A DNA stretch of 8,990 bases from Deltaproteobacteria bacterium (GTDB taxonomy: Bacteria; Desulfobacterota; DSM-4660; Desulfatiglandales; Desulfatiglandaceae): assembly GCA_019313765.1 (NCBI GenBank), contig JAFDAP010000047.1, forward strand, positions 1 to 8,990, given 5' to 3'. Shown piece by piece: positions 1 through 7,027 of the stretch (position 1 is the first letter of the stretch; the number at the start of each line of letters is the position of its first letter). A program made the position numbers and the translations under genes. The notes below the pieces were generated by a model. The model was not told the origin of the DNA and did not search any database. It saw nothing but the letters and a program-made list of their open reading frames with translations.

Positions 1-13
1 TACATATATCCTT

Positions 14-89
14 GGTCCCATCGTCTAGCGGTCTAGGATATCGGCCTCTCACGCCGGAGACAGGGGTTCGATTCCCCTTGGGACTACCA
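14..89 (+). tRNA. tRNA-Glu (anticodon CTC)
   Basis: This is a complete tRNA gene reading GAG codons. The acceptor stem pairs GGTCCCA (14-20) with TGGGACT (79-85), with one G-T wobble at the end. The anticodon stem TCGGC/GCCGG encloses the loop CTCTCAC, which puts CTC at positions 34-36. The T arm reads AGGGG-TTCGATT-CCCCT. The discriminator is A86 and the CCA tail (87-89) is encoded in the DNA. The sequence matches the usual bacterial tRNA-Glu pattern (CATCGTCTAGCGG in the D-arm region). Only 13 bases precede it, so its promoter, or any upstream tRNA of the same transcript, is outside the window. Confidence 0.97.
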
Positions 90-90
90 G

Positions 91-141
91 AACAAAAACA
101 ACCCCTTGATTTTCCATAATGGAGCCAAGGGGCTTTTTGTT
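91..141 (+). terminator. Intrinsic terminator after tRNA-Glu, potentially bidirectional
   Basis: CCCCTTG (102-108) pairs with CAAGGGG (126-132). The outer arm AACAAAAA (91-98) pairs with TTTTTGTT (134-141) across a small internal loop, and an inner TCC/GGA pair (113-115 with 121-123) caps an ATAAT loop. The GC stem followed by CTTTTTGTT is a classic Rho-independent terminator for the tRNA transcript. On the minus strand the same stem is followed by TTGTTTTTGTT, so it could also stop transcripts running leftward from pgi, which has no other convincing terminator. Confidence 0.85.
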
Positions 142-153
142 GGGCAGGAAACT

Positions 154-157
154 GGAG
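154..157 (+). promoter_or_regulatory. Ribosome binding site deciding a TTG start
   Basis: GGAG lies 6 nt before a TTG codon at 164-166. It is the only good Shine-Dalgarno match in the reading frame of the small downstream gene. The alternative ATG at 119 has no such site and lies in the apical loop of the terminator, so this site favours the TTG. Confidence 0.5.
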
Positions 158-163
158 CGAAAG

Positions 164-406
164 TTGGAAACAGAAGATATTGACATTCGTTTTGGAGTAG
201 CGGCGGCACAAAAAGGCTTTCTGAAGAAAGATCAGATTCTGGAAGCCCTTGACATTCAGTTAACGGAAGATTTTTCGATTGGAAAGCACCGCCTTATCGG
301 CACGATATTGTTTGAGCAGGGTCACCTTACCATCGCACAAGTCAACGATGTGCTTGCATACCTTGCTGGCGTTCGTGGTCAAAAGGGCGAAAAGGAAAGC
401 TTCTGA
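164..406 (+). CDS. Small two-repeat protein, MshEN/GspE-N-like (about 80 aa)
   Basis: I do not recognise a named gene. The protein has two similar halves. The first is RFGVAAAQKGFLKKDQ followed by LEALDIQ, and the second is RLIGTILFEQGHLT followed by AQVNDVLAYL. This resembles the R-x-G-x(6)-G...L-x(2)-L-x(2)-Q half-repeats of the N-terminal domain of type II secretion/pilus ATPases (T2SSE_N, MshEN), which in MshE binds c-di-GMP. The second half has an extra residue before its Gly and lacks the final Gln, so ligand binding is uncertain. Stand-alone proteins of this kind are, to my recollection, common in deltaproteobacteria. There is no signal peptide or membrane segment, so it is probably cytoplasmic. 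I prefer the TTG start at 164 because GGAG sits 6 nt upstream. An ATG at 119 would give 95 residues but lies inside the terminator. The stop (404-406) is 9 bp from the convergent stop of pgi. No clear promoter is visible between the terminator and the start, so expression may depend on read-through. Confidence 0.7.
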   Translation: METEDIDIRFGVAAAQKGFLKKDQILEALDIQLTEDFSIGKHRLIGTILFEQGHLTIAQVNDVLAYLAGVRGQKGEKESF

Positions 407-415
407 GAAGGATAG

Positions 416-2068
416 TTACGATCTTATCTCTTTGAAGGTGTTTATTAATCCGTTTGTGGAAGAATCATGGGTTACGATCTGTATATCATCCTTCAGTTCC
501 GGCAATATCTTTTTTGATAATTGTTTGCCCAACTCAACGCCCCACTGGTCGAAACTGAATATATTCCAGATAACTCCCTGGACAAAGATCTTGTGTTCAT
601 ACATGGCAATCAGACTTCCCAAGACCCTTGGTGTGAGTTTTCTGAACAGGATCGAATTTGTCGGACTGTTGCCTTTAAATATCTTATGGGGCAATATCTT
701 TTGGATTTCTTCGTTACTTTTCCTATCCCTTTTCAATTCATCGACAACTTCTGTTTCAGCTTTTCCATTCAAAAGGGCCTCGGTTTGAGCGAAGAAGTTC
801 GACAATAGTATATTATGATGATCGCCGATCGGATTATGACTGATGGCCGGCGCTAAAAAATCTGCTGGAATCAGTTTCGTTCCCTGGTGAATTAATTGAT
901 AAAAGGCATGCTGCCCGTTTGTCCCGGGTTCTCCCCATATTATCGGCCCTGTCTGATAATCGATTCGCCGACCGTTCCTGTCTACCGATTTTCCGTTGCT
1001 TTCCATATTGGCCTGTTGAAAGTAAGCCGGGAACCGGTGCATATATTGATCATAGGGTAGAATGACCTCTGTTTGGGCGCCGAAGAAATTATTATACCAG
1101 ATCCCGATTAATGCCAGGACTACAGGGATATTTTCTTCAAAGGGGACTTCATGAAAATGCCGATCCATTGCAAAAGCGCCCTGTAATAATTCTGAAAAGT
1201 TCTCATATCCGATATAACATGCTATTGACAAACCGATTGCCGACCAGAGGGAATAACGCCCACCAACCCAGTCCCAGAATTCGAACATATTGTCTTTGTC
1301 AATTCCGAATGCGTCAACTTCTTTTGTATTGGTCGAAATCGCCACAAAGTGTTTGGCTATGTGGGCTTGATCTTTAGCGTGGCTTAAAAACCATTCCCTC
1401 GCGGAAAATGCATTGGTCATTGTTTCCTGGGTCGTAAAGGTCTTTGAAGCGATCATAAATAATGTGGTTTCCGGGTTCAGCCCTTTCAGTGTCTCCGTAA
1501 TATGGGTCCCATCGACATTCGACACAAAATGGACTGAAAGGTTTTCTTTTGCATAGGCTTTTAAACACTCCGTGACCATTACCGGGCCTAAGTCTGATCC
1601 GCCAATTCCGATATTCACGATATCGGTCACCTTCTTTTGGGTGAAGCCTTTCCACTCACCTGAAATGACTCTATATGAGAAGGCCTTAATCTTCTCTAAA
1701 ACCGCATGTACTTCCGGCATTACGTCTTTGCCGTCGACATAGATTGGGGAGTTTTTTCTATTTCTTAAGGCGATGTGCAAAACCGCCCTGTTTTCCGTTT
1801 CATTTATTCCGGCTCCACTGAACATCTTGTCGATTGCATCTTTCAGTCCGACCTCGTAGGCTAACCCGATTAATAGCCTCAGGGTTTTCCCCGATATTCG
1901 ATTTTTCGAGTAATCGACAAGAATGTCATTGAACCTTATAGAGAATTTTTTGAATCTTTCCGGATCATCAGCAAAGAGCTGTTTCATGTGAATACTCTTC
2001 ATCATCTCGTAATGATCCGCGAGATCTTTCCAATTATTTGTCTTCAAAGGATTAATCTTTTTCAACAC
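416..2068 (-). CDS. pgi: Glucose-6-phosphate isomerase
   Basis: Catalyses the reversible conversion of glucose 6-phosphate and fructose 6-phosphate in cytoplasmic glycolysis/gluconeogenesis. At 550 residues it matches the full-length bacterial/eukaryotic type (E. coli 549). Both family signatures are present: DWVGGRYSLWSAIG from residue 266, and GVIWNIFSFDQWGVELGK ending near residue 515. The catalytic residues align with the known enzyme: Glu356 in NMESNGK, His387 in GTNGQHAFYQL and Lys515 in VELGKQ. The sugar-phosphate loops NIGIGGSDLGP (about 152-162) and SKTFTTQET (about 208-216) are intact. The start is GTG (2066-2068) with GGAG 5 nt upstream. The second codon, TTG, is an alternative start at 8 nt spacing. 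It follows the large unknown gene in the same direction after 246 bp, so it may be transcribed separately. In a presumed anaerobe it most likely serves gluconeogenesis and sugar-phosphate supply (inference). Confidence 0.98.
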   Translation of the reverse strand: MLKKINPLKTNNWKDLADHYEMMKSIHMKQLFADDPERFKKFSIRFNDILVDYSKNRISGKTLRLLIGLAYEVGLKDAIDKMFSGAGINETENRAVLHIALRNRKNSPIYVDGKDVMPEVHAVLEKIKAFSYRVISGEWKGFTQKKVTDIVNIGIGGSDLGPVMVTECLKAYAKENLSVHFVSNVDGTHITETLKGLNPETTLFMIASKTFTTQETMTNAFSAREWFLSHAKDQAHIAKHFVAISTNTKEVDAFGIDKDNMFEFWDWVGGRYSLWSAIGLSIACYIGYENFSELLQGAFAMDRHFHEVPFEENIPVVLALIGIWYNNFFGAQTEVILPYDQYMHRFPAYFQQANMESNGKSVDRNGRRIDYQTGPIIWGEPGTNGQHAFYQLIHQGTKLIPADFLAPAISHNPIGDHHNILLSNFFAQTEALLNGKAETEVVDELKRDRKSNEEIQKILPHKIFKGNSPTNSILFRKLTPRVLGSLIAMYEHKIFVQGVIWNIFSFDQWGVELGKQLSKKILPELKDDIQIVTHDSSTNGLINTFKEIRS

Positions 2069-2073
2069 AAAAA

Positions 2074-2077
2074 CTCC
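2074..2077 (-). promoter_or_regulatory. Ribosome binding site of pgi
   Basis: On the minus strand GGAG is followed by TTTTT and then the GTG start of pgi, a 5-nt spacing. It supports GTG at 2066-2068, or the adjacent TTG, as the initiation point. Confidence 0.6.
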
Positions 2078-2134
2078 ACTGAATTGGAATCCCGACTTTC
2101 AACATGGCTGTTAAATGCTGAGATCCTTAAGTTT

Positions 2135-2165
2135 ATTGTATCCGTTCACGGGGTTCAGGTGTCGG
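2135..2165 (-). promoter_or_regulatory. Weak candidate promoter for pgi
   Basis: On the minus strand TACAAT (2140-2135) is a fair -10 hexamer. CCGACA (2165-2160) matches TTGACA at four of six positions with a long 19-nt spacer. This would place transcription start roughly 60 nt before the pgi start codon. The match is marginal. It is listed because the 246-bp gap suggests pgi has its own promoter. Confidence 0.25.
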
Positions 2166-2227
2166 GTGTACTCCTCATCCCCTTAGTCATTTGTCGTCTA
2201 TCGGTTGAGTTGTTTTTGGAGCCGCAC

Positions 2228-2270
2228 AACGTATAACGATAACCGTAACGAGTAGCGCAACCGCAACCGT
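2228..2270 (+). repeat. Degenerate hexanucleotide array (AACCGT-like units)
   Basis: Successive six-base units read AACGAT, AACCGT, AACGAG, TAGCGC, AACCGC, AACCGT (2235-2270), preceded by a seven-base variant AACGTAT (2228-2234). On the other strand they are GTTRCG-like. The periodicity is clear by eye, but the copies are diverged and the array is short. It lies in the non-coding gap between the large gene and pgi. Confidence 0.55.
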
Positions 2271-2296
2271 TCATCCGAGCCTTGAGCCTCGTGAAC
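2269..2296 (-). terminator. Hairpin after the large gene, possible weak terminator
   Basis: GTTCA (2269-2273) pairs with TGAAC (2292-2296) and CGAG (2276-2279) with CTCG (2288-2291), leaving a 2-nt bulge. It starts about 18 bases past the stop of the large minus-strand gene. No T-run follows on the minus strand, so it is at best a weak or Rho-dependent terminator, and it could simply be part of a repeat element. The right arm CCTCGTGAAC (2287-2296) is also a 9/10 inverted match to GTTCACGGGG at 2144-2153. Confidence 0.3.
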
Positions 2297-2314
2297 AGTT
2301 ACAGTTTATTTTAT

Positions 2315-5300
2315 TCACGCACCCTCAATTTTACTTTTTACTCCATCAAATTTCGTTGCGATAAGATTTTCAAATTCTTTCCCGAAGAACCAGCGGTTGT
2401 TCTGCAAATACCACTTTATGCTTTCCCAATAGTCCTTCAACTCATGACTGTCCTGAATTGTGCCGAGAATGCCATCGATTTCGGAGAGTTTATCCCGCTT
2501 TAAGCTGTCCTTTCTCAATTCGTAAAGATCGTTCAACCTGTTCTTCTGATCATCGGAAAATCCTATATCATAAGACCGCTCAAGCAGATCCTCCACTAAA
2601 TTGTGGAGTTCTGCAAAATCCTTGATTAGATCCATCTGTTTCTTGGTCTGGTTCAATATCATATCAGTAATTTCCACCAGCCTCTTTTCAAATACCTTTT
2701 CAATCTCAAGTTCGTAATCATCTGTCTGGAATGGATGTTTTCTCAAGGATTGAAGGCTGTAGTGAAAATAGTTTTTTAGTTGCTCGACATCACTTATTTT
2801 GTCCATATAAGCTATCTTGTGGGAGATATTGATACGCTCATAAAAATTGATGGAAAGGACATTCGGAAACGGTTCCTTTCTCAGGACAATGCCGGTTTTG
2901 GCCTTGAACATGTTAGTCAACTGCTTCTTATCTTCCCATAGTTTTTTTAGGGAAAGTCTGCTGAGATAGTCATTGACGGCCTCATATCGCTTTTCAATCT
3001 TTTCGCTCATGACCAAAAAGTTCAAGCAGACCGGTGTGCTCTTGGAATCAAATTTTCTTGAACCTAACAGCCCTGCCAGGATGAGCTTGAGCTGGTTTTC
3101 ATAACTCAGATACCCACTGAGTTTCTCATATCCGAAAATGCGCACCTTATCGCCTACAAGCTGGTTCAGGATGAAATGTCTTGTCTCTTCCGCTAAGTTT
3201 TGAAGGGTATTATAAATGCGGAATGCCTCATAGACCTCCTTTTCATATGTGGCATATCCGATACTGGAGAACTTCCTTTTTTTGTAGATGAATTTCAGGG
3301 GAGCCTTTAACATAAGTTTTACAAGGTCAAGGAATTCGACATATCTTATCCCCCTTAATTTGAAAAGCCTTTCCATGGCAAAGATCATTTTGCCGGATCG
3401 GATACATTCAGCAGTATCAACTGCTTCCCATCTGCTCGATTCGAGATAATCCTCCGGTGTCACCCCTTCCGGGAGCCCGCTCAGTTTATAGTTTTCAAGG
3501 GCATAAAATAGTTTGCCCCTGTGGGTAAAGATTTCATTAAGTTGTGTTCCGAAATAGGTTTTGTGATCAAGGGTTTTATGACACATGTCTCTTATCCGGA
3601 ACATCCGTCCTACCAGATCTTCGAGAATTAAATCCTCCCTTATGGCAGATATCATGATAAAGGAAAAAACGAAAAAGGCGTCAATCAGATCCCTGTCCGG
3701 GGACTCGAGAATGTCTTGTAACGCATAAAAGGAGAGCTCACCCCGTATAATATGGTGGAGAAGACCGTGGTGTCTGACCAGGAAAATCAGGTAGGCCTTT
3801 CCTTTTTTGCCGAGAAAATATCTTTCGGCAATTTTTTCCGTTTCTATAAAGAATGCACCCGTATGAGCAAGGTCTGCCGGGTTGATTTTGTTCCTGTATT
3901 CCTCCCTCAGACCGGGTATTCTACCGATATCCTGAAATATGAATGATTTTATGAGGGCATCAAACAGGGGTTGATTCCGGCCCAGACGGGCAACAATATT
4001 TTCCAGGTCTTCTATCTGTGATTCACTAAAACCTACAATGCCTGTGGCCATGGGCCCAAATTCCCTTTGGGCCAGACTGTGCAAAAACTGGGTATCCTGG
4101 AAGCCCTCTTTGTCGTGTCTGATAAGGGCCTGGATTTTCTTAGTAGCAGTAGCAATGTAATGGGTGACAGGTGATGTCAGATACAGGTGCCATGAGGAAT
4201 CCAGGTTTTCAAGGGCCGTAAATTCAGGAAGGATAAAATTCAACAGGGCCGGTGTGTTGTAGCGGAGCAGTTCAAGATCAGTGTAAACATCCTCGGGATG
4301 GAAGATCACATTAAGGAAGTTCGACCTCAGTTGTTCCCTCAGGTCTTGGACCCTTTCAAACCACCGATTCTGTCTTGCGGGCAATTTCAGGGCAAAATCC
4401 TTCTGATCAATGAGCCTGAGATGGCTCTGGTAAAAACTTTCCAGATTGGAGAAAAGGACCTCCAGGTTCTTCAAATCCTCCACCTCGATTTCCCATATGA
4501 GATGCCCTGCTAATTTTCTGGTCAGGGATTCCAGCTTTTCAATATTCCTGACCATGTCCATGTAAGTGATTTCGAGGGCCTGGGTTTTCGGGTCAATTCT
4601 CAAATGAAAGCCGGTGCCTATGATGAACGAGGAGTAGACCTGGTAGAGCTGATCGCTGAACTGCCTGAGAATACCAAGATCGAGGTAATCAAGCTTGATG
4701 CCTCTCACCTCATTTTCCACTTTCTTTACCCAGTCCTCGATTTCCATCGGTTCCTTGTCAGCAAGTATCGGATTGAAGTTAATAATCTCGCCGCGCGCCA
4801 GATTTACCGCGATCCATAAAAGAACAAATACATTTTTGCTGTCCATTCTTTCAAACAAGTGGCCGGTGCCGTGGAACTCTATGTCAAGGAACTTCCTGTA
4901 GAACACCGGCAGTTGCAAAGGATCGAACTTCAGGTACCTTTCCTCAAATTGCTCTATTGTATCAACGAGTTTTATTACATTTTCTATCCTTAAGAGCTTT
5001 GCATCATCATAGTCGGCTAAGGATTCCTTTTCCATCTCACCCTTTTGCCTTAGTTCGGGCCAGTTATCTAAGAATTCAAAGTGATTGATCATTTTTAGGA
5101 GTTTACGGATAATTTTATGGTGTATGCCTCCCATGGAAGTGATTTTTTCGTCCATAAGCCTGTCCCAATCCAGTTCTCGATTGGTGACCACCCTTTCGGT
5201 AGACTCGTAAAGGGCAAAAAGCTCGGCAAGTTGCCCTTCCGTCAGTTCTGTCTCCCTGAAGGCTTCTATTTCGGCCATAGTCATCAGCCGGCAGTAACGC

Positions 5301-7018
5301 AGGAGGTTGAGCGCCTGATGCTGGTCGTAGGATCGGGCAAGGTCTGAAACCGGCTTCAAGGCCTTTTCAGGCATTTTTCCGGATATAATGCGGCCTAAGG
5401 GGGTATGTCCGAGGACGATATAGAAGATTTCCTTTAACTCATTATGGCTGAATCCAAAAAAAGGAAAGACTTCCAGGTTTTCAAGGACCCTGGTTTTCGA
5501 TCCTTCGATATTGTCAGGGTTGAGATAATCCCTTAATTTTTCGAGCAGGCTGATTTTTTTTATTAGTTTGATGACGTCGTTTAGGGCGATAAATCTTCGG
5601 CTCTTGTTTTCAAGAGGTTGTGTCAGGCGGTCGAGATAGATTTGTGGCAGGTTTTTGTAGCTTCCTTTTTTTAGCTTGTCCAGCACTCGAAGGGTCCGGA
5701 TTACATAGTCAAATGAGTTCCTGTACTCTGCCAAAAGGTCGGGGGGGCAACCAATTAGTTTTGATTCCATTACATCCCGCTTGATCTCAGCCATAGTGGT
5801 CTTTAATGGTTTCTTTTGCCCGAGATAAATGAGCATGTGATTTGGCGAGTAATCGGTGAAAGAGAAACGTTTTTTCCAATCTTCTCTTATGGTTTGAGGA
5901 ATAAGGGGCTTTAAGAAGATATTGTCAAAAAATACGGAGAGGAACCTGGACCAGACTTTTTCCTGGTCACCTAAAAAAGACGAATCCGTGAGCTGAAAAT
6001 TGATATAAGGCAGATTGTTTAGCTGGTCAAGGGTAGTCTTTTCCAGGGATTTCCCGCCAAGGAGTTTGTCAATGACTTCCTGTTCTACATAAAGACCGCT
6101 CAAATACTTTTGGAAGTCAAAGATGTTGACCTGGAGGGACTTATTTCTTGTCTTGTATTTCTTCCTGGTCTTGAAAATGTGGCTGAACAGAATGAAATTC
6201 TTTTCTTCTTGAATTGTTTTAAAGATAAGCTTCGCAGTTCGATTGATTTTCTGGGTATAATGGGTTGTTATGATAAATATCTCACCATCCGGCTTCAGCA
6301 GATTGTAGATCTTCCAGAGGATGTAAATTGAGTATTGTTCCAGACGCTTCTTTGAAAGAATCTTTTGGGAGAAGGGGCTGGATTTTTCCATTAAAATAAT
6401 TTCATAAAGGTCTCTTGTGAGAATGACCAAATCCAGGGACTGGTTTAAAGCCTGCAGGCTATCAAGGGAATCTAAGACCACAAAATTGTGTTCTTTGAAA
6501 CGAAAGGAGAGTTCTCGAGTGATTAAGTCATCCTGGTGCGTTACCAGCCCAATGGAATGGTATTCCTTGAAATATTTTTTTCGGTGGAAACCGACGATTT
6601 TGGAAATTTCGTCTACCTTAGACTTGACGTGGGTAAGGGTATTGGACAACAGGTAAACCGGAATCAGGTAATAGGGCTTTCCGAGTTTCGAAAACCTGAT
6701 TAATAGTCCAATATTTCTATATATTTCATTGAGAACTTTGTAGTGAAGCGAGATATCTTCCGGGTTATCGAGGGCGATGGACTGGAACAGCTTGAGGTCC
6801 TTCGGCTTTAGCCTGTCGTAGATTTCGAAAAAACCGAATCCATAGGCATTTCCGCCGAATCTGCTCTGAAGCTGGGAGGGGTGTTTCCGGGCCGCGAAGG
6901 TTCCTAAGGGGATATCTGCCGGATCAATCCCCAGGGCCTTGAACTCCTCCGGTTTGATAGGTCGAAAGGAATCTTTTTGCCAGGAGATTTCCGTGGAATA
7001 GAAATCAGTGGGATCCAT
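2315..7018 (-). CDS. Very large protein of unknown function with degenerate HD-like domain (1567 aa)
   Basis: I do not recognise a named family. The frame is open for 1567 codons with no signal peptide and no convincing membrane segment, so it is probably cytoplasmic. Residues about 150-295 look alpha/beta, with SIGLVTHQDDLI, LDLVILTRDLYE and a stretch resembling a late methyltransferase strand (LWKIYNLLKPDGEIFIIT, about 234-251), but no glycine-rich SAM motif is seen. Residues about 400-1000 are mainly helical and charged. Residues about 1018-1150 resemble the HD domain of GlnD-like uridylyl-removing enzymes: FIFQDIGR (1026-1033), AHTGAFF (His1052) and LVRHHGLLHH (1080-1089). The expected His-Asp dyad reads Gln1029-Asp1030, so metal catalysis is doubtful. 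The tail (about 1435-1530) is rich in charged helix and may be coiled coil. The ATG lies 9 bp after the livF stop with only a poor GGTGG nearby, which suggests translational coupling and a role linked to the transporter (inference). No nucleotidyltransferase or ACT domain was recognised, so it should not be called GlnD. Confidence 0.92.
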   Translation of the reverse strand: MDPTDFYSTEISWQKDSFRPIKPEEFKALGIDPADIPLGTFAARKHPSQLQSRFGGNAYGFGFFEIYDRLKPKDLKLFQSIALDNPEDISLHYKVLNEIYRNIGLLIRFSKLGKPYYLIPVYLLSNTLTHVKSKVDEISKIVGFHRKKYFKEYHSIGLVTHQDDLITRELSFRFKEHNFVVLDSLDSLQALNQSLDLVILTRDLYEIILMEKSSPFSQKILSKKRLEQYSIYILWKIYNLLKPDGEIFIITTHYTQKINRTAKLIFKTIQEEKNFILFSHIFKTRKKYKTRNKSLQVNIFDFQKYLSGLYVEQEVIDKLLGGKSLEKTTLDQLNNLPYINFQLTDSSFLGDQEKVWSRFLSVFFDNIFLKPLIPQTIREDWKKRFSFTDYSPNHMLIYLGQKKPLKTTMAEIKRDVMESKLIGCPPDLLAEYRNSFDYVIRTLRVLDKLKKGSYKNLPQIYLDRLTQPLENKSRRFIALNDVIKLIKKISLLEKLRDYLNPDNIEGSKTRVLENLEVFPFFGFSHNELKEIFYIVLGHTPLGRIISGKMPEKALKPVSDLARSYDQHQALNLLRYCRLMTMAEIEAFRETELTEGQLAELFALYESTERVVTNRELDWDRLMDEKITSMGGIHHKIIRKLLKMINHFEFLDNWPELRQKGEMEKESLADYDDAKLLRIENVIKLVDTIEQFEERYLKFDPLQLPVFYRKFLDIEFHGTGHLFERMDSKNVFVLLWIAVNLARGEIINFNPILADKEPMEIEDWVKKVENEVRGIKLDYLDLGILRQFSDQLYQVYSSFIIGTGFHLRIDPKTQALEITYMDMVRNIEKLESLTRKLAGHLIWEIEVEDLKNLEVLFSNLESFYQSHLRLIDQKDFALKLPARQNRWFERVQDLREQLRSNFLNVIFHPEDVYTDLELLRYNTPALLNFILPEFTALENLDSSWHLYLTSPVTHYIATATKKIQALIRHDKEGFQDTQFLHSLAQREFGPMATGIVGFSESQIEDLENIVARLGRNQPLFDALIKSFIFQDIGRIPGLREEYRNKINPADLAHTGAFFIETEKIAERYFLGKKGKAYLIFLVRHHGLLHHIIRGELSFYALQDILESPDRDLIDAFFVFSFIMISAIREDLILEDLVGRMFRIRDMCHKTLDHKTYFGTQLNEIFTHRGKLFYALENYKLSGLPEGVTPEDYLESSRWEAVDTAECIRSGKMIFAMERLFKLRGIRYVEFLDLVKLMLKAPLKFIYKKRKFSSIGYATYEKEVYEAFRIYNTLQNLAEETRHFILNQLVGDKVRIFGYEKLSGYLSYENQLKLILAGLLGSRKFDSKSTPVCLNFLVMSEKIEKRYEAVNDYLSRLSLKKLWEDKKQLTNMFKAKTGIVLRKEPFPNVLSINFYERINISHKIAYMDKISDVEQLKNYFHYSLQSLRKHPFQTDDYELEIEKVFEKRLVEITDMILNQTKKQMDLIKDFAELHNLVEDLLERSYDIGFSDDQKNRLNDLYELRKDSLKRDKLSEIDGILGTIQDSHELKDYWESIKWYLQNNRWFFGKEFENLIATKFDGVKSKIEGA

Positions 7019-7027
7019 GCCACCAAC

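Noticed and set aside
60..89. Possible integration (att) site at the 3' end of tRNA-Glu
   Set aside because: No second copy of the tRNA 3' end, integrase or mobile gene is visible in the window.
398..415. Short CTTC-TCA-GAAG hairpin between the convergent stops as a pgi terminator
   Set aside because: Only four base pairs with an interrupted T/C tract, which is too weak to call.
279..808. Plus-strand open frames (279-788, 521-808) opposite pgi
   Set aside because: They lie antisense to the well-supported pgi gene, have no recognisable protein features, and are explained by the codon pattern of the opposite strand.
1374..1655. Minus-strand open frame of 93 codons inside pgi
   Set aside because: It is in a different frame of the intact pgi coding region and has no independent support.
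5741..5747. Seven-G run (C7 on the coding strand) inside the large gene as a phase-variation tract or frameshift
   Set aside because: The reading frame continues unbroken through it (around IGCPPDLLA), and a single seven-base tract is weak evidence for slippage.
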